The position numbers were made by a program, and so were the translations under genes. The notes below the pieces were generated by a model. The model saw nothing but the letters and a program-made list of their open reading frames with translations. It was not told the DNA's origin and searched no databases. Shown piece after piece: positions 1 through 10,929 of a DNA stretch of 64,000 bases. Origin of the DNA: Laccaria trichodermophora. Lineage: Eukaryota > Basidiomycota > Agaricomycetes > Agaricales > Hydnangiaceae. The stretch is taken from the NCBI GenBank assembly GCA_018417955.1, contig JACTVC010000008.1, forward strand, positions 930,001 to 994,000. Reading direction: 5' to 3'. Position 1 is the first letter of the stretch. Every line of letters starts with the position of its first letter.

Positions 1-27
1 CTTGACCCAGCTTTTCTTAGGGTACTT

Positions 28-450
28 GCTGAAAGACCTGGTGGTGTGTAAAGGCGAAAAGAGAGAGAAATGGTGTTGGAGAAAGATTCAAACACGGCAC
101 GCGAGTGATCCAGTTTGAATTGATATCGACTCTCTGGAGCTTTGGAATAGTGTCCACATTTCGCAGTCCTATTCACGGTCCTAGTTCCCGTTTCCGGCAG
201 CACTCGCCCTCACGCCCACTTCTCCGCCCCCTCACCCTTGCCCGAACCCAAACTTGTCTGGACCAACACAATCACCGTATCCGCACCCAGACTCTTCTGC
301 TTCTGGCCAGCTCCGTCCCCTTTCCCCCAGTCCCACCATCCACCCTAACCACACTCCCGACATTCGACCTGAACCCCACATCCCCATCACCACTAGCCCC
401 ACTTACGAACGCGACTAGTCTCATAAAAATAGATGTGAGGAGGCCAAATG
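28..450. repeat. Diverged dispersed repeat, copy 1
   Basis: This stretch aligns with 6378-6800 in the same orientation. Both open with a block reading like gacctggtggt followed by an A/G-rich run, then a C/T-rich run with the same landmarks (ttcccgttcccggcagcactc-like text). The two copies differ by many substitutions and small indels, so this is an old duplication. No convincing reading frame is conserved between the copies. Confidence 0.6.
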
Positions 451-689
451 TCGTCCGGTGAGTGATGCCTGCCCAGGTGATTTTAGCCGTGTGAGTTGGG
501 GTCGAAGAATTTATTAGGGGCAGTAGAGGTGGGATCGCTTGATGCAGAAAAGGTATCCTGAGAAGCCTTCTTCATTCCTGATCAGTCTGGGGCTGCGAGA
601 AACTTCTCCAGCCTTGGAAGAACCAAGAGAAGGCGAAGACAAACCCGAGAGAAAGACCCCGCGTGAGGTGTAGAATAGCTTGTAAAGGG

Positions 690-1410
690 AGCGTCATTGA
701 CCTACAATAGTTCGAAGACGCGCACATAACCGGTAGAGTGTCTGTCTCAGCGTGCTTGTCGGCATGTTGATGAGTAAGAAGTCCACCTGCTTCGCAAGCG
801 GGCAAAGCAACTCCCCTCCGTACAAATCCTCCTCCGAAAGCGCAACAAGGAGTATTGACACCCTGGCTAACCACTGCAACCTCCGCATCCTCCACTGACA
901 CATGGCTACGGACAGAACAAACAACGGAAATAGGATGGGGCGACGACCGTTTATTCCTATCCGTCAAAATGGGCGTGATCGCGGTATCGACTTTACTTGA
1001 ATGATCAATGGTCGTGGGTCTTCTCCTTGTCTTTTATCGTCTTCCCGAGTTCTAAATCTAAAGCCAGAGATGCAGACGAAACGAAAGTCTCTAAAGTCGC
1101 GTGAGACGAAGGCGAGCAGTAGAGAGGGAGGTGTTGTGATGAGCTAGATATCTTTCGCTCTCGCTTTCGAGTGTGAGTCCAATGCGACGCCCTTCCTAAA
1201 TGACAGTAATGACACAACAAAACGAAGAGACGAAAAGGAAAGGAAACACACCTCGTCCACGTCCTCCGCATTCTCCATGACCCATGTTCTGTAAGGTACA
1301 CACGGCATAGCGCTTAGCGTTCCCAAAATAATTTACCGCCAGCAGCTCGTACTCGTCCATCCTATCGTCGATGTTGTCCACGGGCCCATCGCTGTGGGAT
1401 GGGCGACGTC
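690..1410 (-). CDS. Possible multi-exon gene, unrecognised
   Basis: Minus-strand frames look weakly coding. Around 1340-1400 there is an acidic segment (DNIDDRMDEYELLA) ending at a GT donor; around 1260-1300 another (WVMENAEDVDE), again before a GT; and at 694-830 a leucine-rich C-terminus ending LRTIVGQ and a stop. The exons cannot be joined confidently and no family is recognised. It could equally be a decayed gene. Positions are approximate. Confidence 0.22.
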
Positions 1411-1589
1411 CGACGGTGCGTTAGATGGATGGAATGAGAATCTGGTGGTTGCACGTGATTGCGTAAACCAATGTTATCTTCAGCCCAAAGGCGCGCTATC
1501 TCGACGCGTGAGTCACCGTAACCAAGTCGCAGCGACGCCGCGAAACAGGTTCTCCAAGACATTCACTCTAACACCAATATCCATCTCCA

Positions 1590-2528
1590 ATGCCCCCACA
1601 AATCTCAATCACCACATCCCTCTCAACGCACATCGTCGCAGCAGCTTCCCTATCTCAAAGCCTGTACGCGCTCAACTGCCCACACGCCTTCATAGGAGGG
1701 TTCGCGTGGTCAGTTTTGGGGAGTAATCGGTCCACCGAGATGAGTTTTCCCTCCAACTTGTGTAGACTGCATAACGCATGGATGGGTTTCGCGTCTGCAC
1801 GATATAGATGTCTTAATTGACCCCGGCGAAAAAATGGATATGCAAGCGGTGAGGGAGAGGCTTACGGAGGTGAACGAGCAGATCGTGGTGATTGGGTTGA
1901 AGTTGTATTTCATACACGTACGAATTCTCCCTCATCAAAATACGCGTGATGAATCGTCCCCTAGAAAGCAGAAGGATCTTTAGGCGCGAAAAACGACAAT
2001 GCAAGCAGTCATAACGTCTGCATTGAGACGTTACCAACCGGAGCACTAGGGCTCCCTCAAGCAGCGGAGCCGCTGTATATGGTCCGTTCACCTTCCGGAG
2101 TCGGTGCGTTTTTTCTTCCTTCCGTGCCTCAAACGCCCTCACCTGCCGATCCGACAGACATACCCCTCCTCCACCCCTCCGTCCTAATCCTAACAAAGCT
2201 CAAGAGATGGTACACAACCCTCCCATCTACGCGCCCCAAAACGGTGCTCAAACACCGATCCGACGAGGGGGACATTGATTACATGGTCCATTGGCTCGCA
2301 CGGAACGGGTTGACGATACAATTTAGGGCGTATAAAGGGAAGAGGGGGGAAGAGCTGATGCTGTATGTAAAGACATATTTAGCGGAGAAGCTTAAGAGTG
2401 GTAGTGGGGAGCGGGTTGAGGAGATGTTGAGGGGTGTTGTTGAGAGGAGTGATTGGGAGGTTTTGGAAGGGATGGAAATTGGTGATGTGGGTGGGGAAAA
2501 TGTTTATGTAGAGTCGCCAAGGAAGTGA
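1590..2528 (+). CDS. Nucleotidyltransferase-fold protein (small fungal family)
   Basis: Three exons are supported. Exon 1 is 1590-1739 and holds GGFAWSVLGSNRSTE. Exon 2 starts at 1801 with DIDVLIDPGEKMDMQ. Exon 3 begins at about 2006-2010 and runs to the stop at 2528. Across exons 1 and 2 the protein has the nucleotidyltransferase-fold signature hGG-x(13)-DhDh, the Asp pair being the expected metal ligands. Exon 3 continues with ETLPTGALGLPQAAEPLYMV and an Arg/Lys-rich helical tail. Intron 1 (1740-1800) has AT and AC ends. A GT-AG alternative near 1728-1807 stays in frame but deletes the DID motif. Intron 2 probably uses donor 1905 or 1918; its phase is unresolved, so a frame lesion there cannot be excluded. 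The substrate is unknown. Tail families of this fold include antitoxins and tRNA-modifying enzymes, but nothing here selects one. Confidence 0.55.
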
Positions 2529-2565
2529 GTATTTTGCGTACCTCAAGTTCTCGAAACCTCTCAGT

Positions 2566-2654
2566 GCATTGATGGTGTACTTCAAGTTAGCGACACAACT
2601 CCGTACTTGCATTCATGCATGACGTAGCTCCGGGTTCGACTCCTGGTCAATGTA
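2566..2654 (+). pseudogene. tRNA-Gly-like relic
   Basis: The acceptor arms GCATTGA (2566-2572) and TCAATGT (2647-2653) can pair, and the T-arm with ggttcgactcc is intact. The D-arm/A-box is replaced by unrelated sequence and no anticodon stem forms. It resembles the complete tRNA at 17396-17489, so it is a decayed tRNA gene or a tRNA-derived repeat. Confidence 0.5.
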
Positions 2655-2869
2655 TCTCCCAAATAGATGTCATTTTTCCAAACAGATCTATAGCATACTT
2701 ACAAAGACCTTCTTCGGCTGTACAACTCTATAGGACATAAAACGATGAAGAACTATAATAAATTGAAAGTCGAGCGAACCGCTTGGGAGAAGGATGGGAT
2801 GGGTTTGAAGGCTGTGTGCGTATGCATACAACTTTACAAGCGATCCATACAACTCTCCTCCCCCTTCCC

Positions 2870-3620
2870 CTCTTTCCCCCCATCAACCCTCGTATCCTTC
2901 CGCCTCTTCCCCAATCCATCCGCTCAAATGATGTCCATTTGAGAGATGCAGGGATCGTCGTGAGGTTGAGGGGTCGAAGAGAATTGTTGGACTGAATGTG
3001 GTTTGGGGTTCAAGTGTACCAGATCGTTCAGGAGGTGTGTGGCGATCAACTAGCATACCAATGAAATACCCGTAAGCAAGGTCAAGATGAGAGACGCACG
3101 CCTTGGAGCATGGGGCGCTGAACTTCGTGGTGGAAACACTTGCAGAACTTGACGAATAAAAAGTCGTAAGCCGCTTGGCAAAGTTCTTTGACCTGTCTTG
3201 TTTTTGATGCGGCAGTCCTCCGGTTTGAGGCTCAAACTGATGTGGTTGAATCTTCGTACGTCTGCAGTGGAAGGTGTTTACATTTCTGGCGGGGATACTC
3301 GTCAGTTGACCCCCGAAAATCATGTCAACGAATGAGATGAGCTTGTCTTCTTCGTTTATGATGGGTGAGGGCGTGCGGGGGAGAGCGTTACATGTGGGTT
3401 GGCAGAGGTTAGTGTCGTTGACGTGGTTTCTTAGGAGGCGGTTGACATTTTTTGATGTCTTGTCCTCCCATCCGCATCGTGTCCAGTTTTAAGTATCCTC
3501 AGAAAATCGCGTGTGTCTTGCTGTGAGGGTTCTGAACACCGACCTACTATATAATAGTAATAAGTAAGACGCCTAAAAGCAAGGTTAGAACGCACTGAAG
3601 TTGCACCAATAGACAAGTGA
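2870..3620. repeat. Dispersed repeat block, copy S
   Basis: Two sub-blocks recur elsewhere in the window. 2941-3110 resembles 7625-7790 and 11380-11520 (landmarks ggggatcgtc, gttcaggaggt, gatcaactag). 3320-3600 resembles 7250-7470 and 10960-11210 (landmarks aatgagatgag, ttcttcgttta, cgtgtgcgtcttgc). The sub-blocks are in the opposite order to the other two copies. Copies are heavily substituted and I see no conserved reading frame. Confidence 0.6.
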
Positions 3621-4900
3621 CACCGTGAGTCACGACATGGTGGGTCACCAGTTGTCACGCACAGCGTTACGACAGCTCCGCCTTCACCGCCGCCTCTTCC
3701 GCCGCAACTTCAAGCGGGCGTCGTGCGGCGGTCGTTCTCCCAACACAGTCCGCCTCCGACGGTCATTCCTTCGCACTCTACCACTTCCGCGGTCGTCCTC
3801 CCATTAGCCCCCAGCTCCGCTGCTGCTGTTCCAGCACTCACCCTGCGGTGGTCGTTCTTCCGCTAGTAGTACCGCGGTCATTCTCGCAGTCCTCCTAGCT
3901 CTGTTGCTACTGCTCCAGTCGGCCTAGTCCCCTTCGAATTTTCTACCACAGAATCTGCCATCTCTGAAGGCGACGAAACCCCAGTGGCCATGGTCTACTG
4001 CCCTTGTGATGAAACACGACTCGACAAGGCCTCCGCATGCGATAAAGGAGATGTCGGACGCCTTGGCGGTGGTGGTGTGATGTAAGCTGTTCTGACGAAG
4101 GCCACTCGCATTTGGGACATCGGAAGTGTACGTCTTCGCCCCTGCCTCAACATGCATGAGTTCTTGAATGACTCAAGAAAAGCAACTACACGTTCATTGG
4201 CAGGAACACCATTCAACCTGGGTTACATCGTTGGTACATCTGGCACGATTAGCGGATCGGAAAAGGCGTCATCCTACACGATTTCGGTCGTAGAATTGGC
4301 CTCTTGCACAAGCATCAGTACGCGGTGGCACGAACACGTTGAAGGAGTCTAGTACCCAGGTTCCCTGCTCCGGAGGTGGGTGAAGTATCATCGAGTCGCA
4401 ATACAAGAGGTCTGCATTATTGGCTGCTGCTAGAGGAGTACCTAGCCGCGAAGCAACTCTGGGACTTGGAGAGCGATGATGTGATGAAGAACGCAAGCCA
4501 AGAACGAGGACATAGACATGGACTTTACACACCAGCTGGCGCATATCACGTCGATTCGAGAGGCACACCTTGCTGCCAAACACACTGATGCTGTCATTCC
4601 CAGTTTTTCGCATGCCAGGTCCCAGTGTAATGGTTATATGGACATCATGAGTCTAGCTCAGATGTTGGAAGACGTTTAGGACGTGTTTCGCGAGTCAGCC
4701 CTTTGGTAGCGACCCTGAACATATATCATGTTCAAATGTGCGGACAGCAAGGCTCAGTCCGACCTCCAAAAGACATACACCACGCGCAAAGCTTCGCATC
4801 CGCAGCTAATGTGTTCTAGTCCAGCGTGTTGCACAAGGCATCGAATTCAATATCGTTGAGGTGTGTTCAGGTTCGCACGCGCACAGCCTGAATATCGTTA
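3620..4900. other. Unresolved region upstream of the zinc-finger gene
   Basis: 3640-3960 is low-complexity, Pro/Ser/Ala-rich in one plus frame but interrupted by stops. 4380-4680 has short plausibly coding pieces (EEYLAAKQLWDLESDD and HQLAHITSIREAHLAAKH) in different frames, followed by a stop at about 4680. This could be a decayed gene, or could include 5' exons of the zinc-finger gene. I cannot support a model. Confidence 0.3.
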
Positions 4901-4984
4901 GGTGTTTGTGGCCGTTTGGATGCATTCGTTTGGGATCACCTCGAAACCCCATCGCTGCAGCAATTTCTGCCCTACCCTCCTCTC

Positions 4985-6132
4985 ATGTTTCAGGACTACA
5001 ACGCTTACTTTTGCGGTGGATCTCTTGAACTCAGAGCCCCTTTCGACCAAGTTCTATCAACCCAACGTGTCGAAGAATCTTGTCAGAACGAAGATACGTC
5101 TACAGAAGAGCCAGATGCCTGGCTCTTTAGATATATTAATCTGTGGTAAGTGGCATGTTCATCACTTCTCCTCACTTACGAGTACGATTGATTAGGCCTG
5201 ATGCGAACTCGAGCGACCCAGTTCTTGAGATGAACGAGCCGGAGAACAACCAATTGGTGTAAGTCGACCCCTTCCTCACCTATATTTTCTCTCATACATG
5301 ATTCAGGTCAACGAGCATCACTAACCCCCTCCCCAACTTCCGAGGGCGCGGTGACTTTTTTGAGTCTCATAGTTCCGTGAGCCAGGCCAACGGTTTGGCC
5401 ACTGTGTCTGGATTTTGTGGCGCCCCACCCATTCACGGTCGGCTGCCATCCTACCCTCACCAGTTTATGGGGCAGGCCGTTGTTGCATCGGATCCTCGAG
5501 TGTATTCCGACCAATTCACCGCAATGCAGGGGGTGAACACGTCTGTCGCCCACTTCCCTATGGTTGGGTGGCATCAAAGCACGTACAGGCGACAACCCCA
5601 CGCTGGGGCGTCGACGCCTTTCTATTGGGCAAACCCGCCCCTCGACCAAGCTCCCGTCATGGCTGCCTTTCCAGTTGATGAGCTGCAATCTCATGAATCG
5701 CCTGCCACCACGAGCGCCCAAACTGGACACGGTAAAAAACGACATAACACGCATAGATCTTCGTCACTTCCGAACCATCTCAAAATATCAGGCAAGTATT
5801 GCCTGTGGGGGGACTGCTCAGCAGGTCCCATGACCCGCACCAAACTACTCGAACATTTCCGGGCCCATGGGGAAAAAGTCGAGGGTGATAAAGTCAAGGA
5901 GTGCCAATGGGAAGGGTACAAACCTAAGCCACGCGCTTTTCCGATGACATCCGACGGCTTCAGGCGTCACGTCAACGAAACGAGATCGCATAAAGGGATT
6001 GGAGACGGCACGAGAGTTAAGTGTCCGACATGCGGCGTGAAGCGGTCAAAGAGGTCGATGCGTAATCACCGGAAGATATGCTCAGGAAAGTCGAAAGAGC
6101 TTGAGAGTAAGGGGAAGAAGCAACGGGATTGA
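4985..6132 (+). CDS. Three-finger C2H2/C2HC zinc-finger protein
   Basis: Exons are 4985-5145, 5196-5258 and 5307-6132, with phases matching exactly; this gives at least 349 residues. The reading frame is open upstream to an acceptor near 4901, so a 5' exon is probably missing; 4985 is only the first in-frame ATG. The N-terminal two-thirds is low-complexity. The C-terminal third holds CLWGDC...HFRAH (classical C2H2), a degenerate second finger CQWEGY...HVNETRSH, and CPTCGVKRSKRSMRNHRKIC (C2HC), then a Lys-rich tail ending at the stop. The basic, finger-rich C-terminus suggests a nuclear DNA-binding protein of the kind expanded in Agaricomycetes. The target is unknown. Confidence 0.75.
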
Positions 6133-6377
6133 CGCAGCTTTATAGATCCGCCTTATGAGGTGGTTTTCTTTTCGCAAGGCTACAGGTTTTGGCTTTATTG
6201 TTTTCAGGCATCCACATGGCCCTATTACCTGGTGGTCCCATGCCATATATCATCTTTTGCATTCGTAAAATACCATTTATCACTAGAGGCTGACTTGGTG
6301 TTCAGCACACGGATTTCTTATGTTTCGCTAAAGCTTTTTTTCCTTGTTGAGAGCTCAATCATAGGCTCTGGTACTAC

Positions 6378-6800
6378 TTGCTGTAAGACCTGGTGGTATA
6401 AATGCGAAATGAGAGAGGAATGGTGTTAGAGGAAGATTCAAGTGCGGCAAGAAGAAAAGTAATCTGATTTGAATTTATATTGACTGTCTAGAGGTTTGTA
6501 ATCTTGTCCTTATTCGCGTTTGTGTTTCGCAATCCTATTTGTAGTCAGGTTCCCGTTCCCGGCAGCACTCACCCTTACCGTCTCCAACCCCTTACCCTTT
6601 TGCTTCTGCTTCCCCACAAACTCGTCTGAACCAACGTAACAATCCCCGTATCCGCATCCAGACTCTACTGCTTCTGCCCAGCTCCCGTGCCTTTTCTCCC
6701 AGTCCACTGTCCCACCATCCGCCCTAACCACACTCCCCGCATTCGACCTAGAGCCGCCGCTTGGGAGAAGTATGGTGGGCCGACAGCTTCGTAAGTATGT
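6378..6800. repeat. Diverged dispersed repeat, copy 2
   Basis: Partner of 28-450 in the same orientation, lying just downstream of the zinc-finger gene. Similarity starts at the gacctggtggta text and ends in the region before the ccctttatttcttcc run. The pair brackets roughly the first 6 kb, which could reflect an old duplication or two insertions of one element. Confidence 0.6.
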
Positions 6801-6973
6801 ATACAATCGATACCTACACCTCTCTGGCCCTTTATTTCTTCCCCGTTAGCCCTATGCTTCCTCCCCTTCCCCAACCCTGGCCATAAACCTCCTCCATGTG
6901 CACCAAAAAAATGTGAAATCGATGTACTTGGGGAACGTCACGTAATCGTCCAATCGATGAGAGAACGAATTAA

Positions 6974-8100
6974 ATGCGTCTTTGCGATTTACTGGAACCG
7001 CTTGTAGTGGACGACGAGCACAAATGGAGGCGTAGCGATGAGGTAACGTTTGTATGCTGGTCGCATCATCACCAGCGCATGAGCGAGTTTCTTCGTTGTT
7101 GGGGGTGGGTCAGTAAGTGGGAGCTGGGTTGTGGTAGGCGGAGAAGGCGACATATTCGAACTAGTCAAGGCAGTCAGCCGTTGACGTGGCCCCATCTCCT
7201 CGGGTGGCGTCAAGCTAGGTGGGATGAACGAGTCGGAACCCTCAGTCTTATCTTCACTCCAGACCTTTCAGAGTTAGCGTCGCTCGACGTTGTTTCTTGG
7301 GACGGGGTTGATGGTTTTGATGATGTTGTTCTTCCATCCGTATCGCGTCTACCATTGTCCTCAGAGCTCGTGTGCGTCTTGCCGCGCAGAATTTAGGTAT
7401 TGATTGTATTTCTGGCCAAGAATCCCGAGCATCGACCTACCGAATGAAATACACAAAGTGAAATCAGATCCCCCAGGTAAGAGAAGAAACGCGAAAAAGA
7501 CATGCTTTGAGCTGAGAACCTTCCTCTGTCTGTGCGCCTGTGCTTCCCATGACTTGTACATCGAAAACAAATCTCTGATTGAACATCGGTCTTATCCCGT
7601 TCTTCGCTCATTAGATGCCCATTCGTGAGCTGCGGGGATCGTCGGGAGGCTAGAGGGACCGAGGAGAATTGTTGGACCAAGAGCGGGGTCGTTCAGGAGG
7701 TGTGTGGCAATCAACTAGTAGTATACCCGGAAAGTGATAAATACAGTAAGACACCTGAAAGCAAGACTAAGACGAGAAACGCACACCTCGGAGCATAGAG
7801 TGAGCCACCAAGCACGTATTCCCATGATAAAAGGTACTTTCTCTTCCTCGCGTTGTCTTCTCTGTCTGTAGAGTCCTGATGCGGTTGGTGACTTTGGCTT
7901 TGCCATTGAGGGTGAAGAGAGGTGAAGAGGCTTGTGCTGTTTGCCGGCCCGGTTGTATTATTGACTTGATTATTGACACGTTTGTCCAGTTACATAAAGT
8001 CCCGGGCCACAATTTTGTCCACAATCCACAACGACATAAACAAGAGCGTTGAGCGTTAGAGTTCCCAAACAGGTCTATCGATATAAAAATAGGTGTGATG
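6974..8100. repeat. Dispersed repeat block, copy P
   Basis: 7250-7480 matches 11030-11270 closely, and 7610-7920 matches 11370-11650, in the same order and orientation; the older copy S is at 2870-3620. A 140-residue plus-strand frame at 6974-7396 is not kept in the other copies, so I do not call it a gene. The block leads directly into the 5' flank of the secreted-protein gene at 8610, and copy Q likewise precedes the gene at 13058. The duplicated unit was therefore repeat plus gene. Confidence 0.65.
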
Positions 8101-8609
8101 CTCCCTCAATGCCATTGAGCGCCTTATATATATCTATTTTCAGATGAACAATAGTATTTAGTCCGCCACCTGCTTATCCTAGTCTATCGTCTTGGACAGT
8201 GTCATAATTCTGCAGAGGCTTATCGCAACAGCTCAACGAGCTTGGCTTCAGCTGTCTTGTCGCGGGGCATGCGGATAGTCATTTAATGGATCCAGAGTAA
8301 CTTATTCATGTCAGCGTGTCCAGCTGTGTCCAGAAGAGAATGCCCTGGTACCGTCGACAACAGCGCTAGAAAGGGCCCAGGGGGTAGGCGCTATCGAATC
8401 CCCTCACACGCCTGTCAATTCTTGCCTTTTCTTCGCTGTTGCGGTAGCGTTGGACCAGGGCCAGGCGTCTGTTCCTCTATGACCTGAGCGATCGAAAGGC
8501 TGATTGTCTCGACATGATAAATTTGACTTGCACACTGTACCCCCGCCCGCCGACGAATTTCAAAGCAGCGTCCGACGACAAAATCTAACTCACCAGAACG
8601 TCATTCGCA

Positions 8610-9348
8610 ATGCTTCACATCATTGCTATACTTTTACTTCTGTGCAACATTCCCCGAGTTCCAGGATGGGCTGGCAATCCTGGGTCATCGTGCGATCACT
8701 GTTGCTGTTGTGTGGTAGTCACCAATGAGGGAACCAGGAATTTCTATGCTACGACTGGTGGCTTAGCTTTGGTGGCCACGATTCCCAACTGTTATTACCT
8801 ACAGACACACCTCGATGAGGTCTTAGGGAATTGGAATGCGCAGGGTCATGGGGTGGAGGATGCGAATACCTCTCCCGGTCAGTACATCTACTGGAGTCCA
8901 ACCGATCCTGCCTATGGTTGCTTCAACGACTTTGCGACTGTGACTGCGACGAATTTCAACGCCAGCCCAAGTGCCAGTGTGGGAGCCCCGCCCAGCAACG
9001 GTGGTAGTAGTACTACAAGTAAGTATCTCTCTAAGAATCTTCCATATAACTCTAATCCAAATTCAACTGCACAAGGCAATGGCGGCGTGACACCCACATC
9101 TGATATTGGTGGCGGTAGTACTACAAGCCCACAAAGTAAGTACCTCTCTGACAGATCTTTTAGCATAACTTTAATCACTTTTATAAGGCGCGCACGGAGG
9201 GCTTGGTATCAGTGACAGAATTAGTTTAGGGGTTGGCCTAGGAGTGGGTCTTCCAGCAGCAATCGCTGCAATATGGCAAATGATAAGATGGTATAACGGA
9301 CGTGAAGAAGGGGGCAGACAAGGGGCGGGTGATAAGATTGGATCATAG
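8610..9348 (+). CDS. Small secreted Cys-rich protein with C-terminal membrane anchor
   Basis: Exons are 8610-9018, 9076-9135 and 9188-9348; introns of 57 and 52 bases have GTAAGT donors and both junctions are phase 1. The product is 209 residues. Residues 1-20 (MLHIIAILLLLCNIPRVPGW) are a clear signal peptide. A Cys cluster (CDHCCCC) follows, then a compact domain with CYYLQTHLD and YGCFNDFATVTATNF, then a Ser/Gly/Thr linker. The last exon encodes ISLGVGLGVGLPAAIAAIWQ, a hydrophobic anchor, followed by a basic WYNGRE stop-transfer. It is therefore probably a plasma-membrane or wall-facing type I protein. The family is unnamed to me and the function unknown. A paralogue begins at 13058. ATG 8610 is the only start giving a signal peptide. 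Confidence 0.7.
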
Positions 9349-9419
9349 CATTGGGCCTTTCCATCGGGATTGCTAGTAATGATATGGCCTGGCTCCGGGT
9401 TCGACTCCCGATCAATGCA
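9347..9419 (+). pseudogene. 5'-truncated tRNA-Gly-like relic
   Basis: The T-arm ccgggttcgactcccg and the 3' acceptor strand tcaatgc match the tRNA at 17396-17489, but the D-arm is missing. It sits immediately after the membrane-anchor exon, exactly as the complete tRNA does in the other copy of the duplicated unit. The tRNA therefore travelled with the gene duplication and decayed here. Confidence 0.55.
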
Positions 9420-9477
9420 GTGCACTCCGATTGATTGTTTTGCAAACGGATCTAAGTACATTAGAGCTCGTGAGCTT

Positions 9478-9545
9478 TCATAAGGTAGAGGTAGAGGTAG
9501 AGGTATATTCCGGAGCGGTCCCAATAAGGAACAACCGGTTCCCGA
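9478..9545. repeat. (GTAGAG)n-linked dispersed repeat
   Basis: A short GGTAGA/GTAGAG hexamer array runs into a segment reading tattccggagcggtccc followed by aata and acaaccgg. About 44 bases recur with only three mismatches at 36008-36051 inside a coding exon. A simple-repeat tract plus constant flank is what the 3' end of a non-LTR or SINE-like insertion looks like; this is inference from two copies. Confidence 0.5.
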
Positions 9546-10034
9546 TACAAAGCTGTAGCATCTAAATACAACTATGCTACGGAGCACACCACACTGTCAC
9601 CATTGTGATCAGCCGACTGACCAGCCAAGAACTATCCCCGACCAGACACGGTAGGGTACACGACTAAAACCTCCCTGGAGGGGTCACTGGCAGGTTCTCC
9701 AACCAGCAACGACAACTCATCGCGACCCAGGATGAGCTTGATTGATCTCGACCGTCTCATCTGCAACAGACATGGCACACTTCAGACACAGGGTGCGAAC
9801 GAACCAACTGTAACACATCACAAACGCACTATGGAGAGGGGGTGACGGGGTGCAGCAATGTTGGATGAAGGTACGGTTCCGCTGTGTCAAAGACACTGAG
9901 CACGTCAAACGCGTAAGGGTGTGGGTTTTGTCTTCTATACAGCCTTAAAATAATATTCAGCCGGATTGTCTTCTTTCATGAAAACGAAACTATGTGATAG
10001 ATCAATAGAAACACTTGAAGCGACGCAACTCTGG

Positions 10035-10799
10035 TTACAGCCATGTGCAGAACATAGGGCGCGGCACGATTTTTTTTTTCGCCAAATAAACAAACAGATT
10101 TTTGTAGTTGTAAAGTATTGTCTATGTAGCACGCTCAAAAGTCGTCCATTCAACTTGAAATTAGATTCATTCGACGCTGATTCCAAATCTGCACACGTCG
10201 ATGTGCCCATGTTCCATCGACCGCAAGAAATAACCGCTGCACCATCGGAAACGATCATCTGCGACGTTCAATACACAGCATCCACATCTCAATGTTCCCC
10301 CTTCGCCCGTTGCGTCTTTTGGGCAGCTCAGACCTTCAGGTCAAGTTTCTGGAGGAGGGGGCATTATTGTAAGCTTATTGGTGCTTTATTCTGCTTGGTC
10401 AATGTTTCCGGAAGAGCGGACGTGGCCGTCCCATTCATGCCCTACAGCCCGTGACATGACTTAGGTGGATTGAAGGGGGCGGCAGCTTGACACATGTATA
10501 TAAAGGTCAAGGGGCAGACAGGGCGTACGAGAATTGAGGCTGGAGGCTGCCACGTCAACGTTGTTCTTCCAGTTTTGTCATGTACATAATTACACATTCA
10601 TTCTTTCCTCGCAGTGAAAAATTATACACTGTCGGACGCAGATTCAAAATCTGCGTCGAATGGTTCTATTTTCAAGCTGAATGGACGACTTTTGAGCGTG
10701 CTACATAGCCAATACTGTACAACTACATAAATCTGTTTGTTTATTTGGCGAAAAAAAAAAAAAATCGTGCCGCGCCCTATGTTCCGCACATGGCTGTAA
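10035..10799. mobile_element. Element with ~150 bp terminal inverted repeats
   Basis: The left arm (10035 to about 10195) and right arm (about 10635 to 10799) are reverse complements at roughly 93 percent identity by eye. The ends are ttacagccatgtgc on the left and its complement on the right, and both contain a long T/A run next to cgccaaataaac. The 440 bp interior has no transposase-like frame. It is a non-autonomous foldback/MITE-type element. I could not define a target-site duplication. The 162-residue frame at 9966-10454 is produced by the arm and is not a gene. Confidence 0.75.
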
Positions 10800-10929
10800 A
10801 GATATGAATAGGGACACCGGAATTATCACCATCTCCCTCCTCTTTTTTTCGACGTCACAGGGCGTATCCGTATCTTCGTGATCGCCCTGCTCGTTAAAGT
10901 CCTGCCAGTAGGTCTGTGAAATGTGTTTA

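Noticed and set aside
6974..7396. 140-residue frame as a gene
   Set aside because: Lies in a dispersed repeat and is not conserved in the other copies.
9966..10454. 162-residue plus-strand frame
   Set aside because: It is largely the left inverted arm of the foldback element; the right arm does not preserve it.
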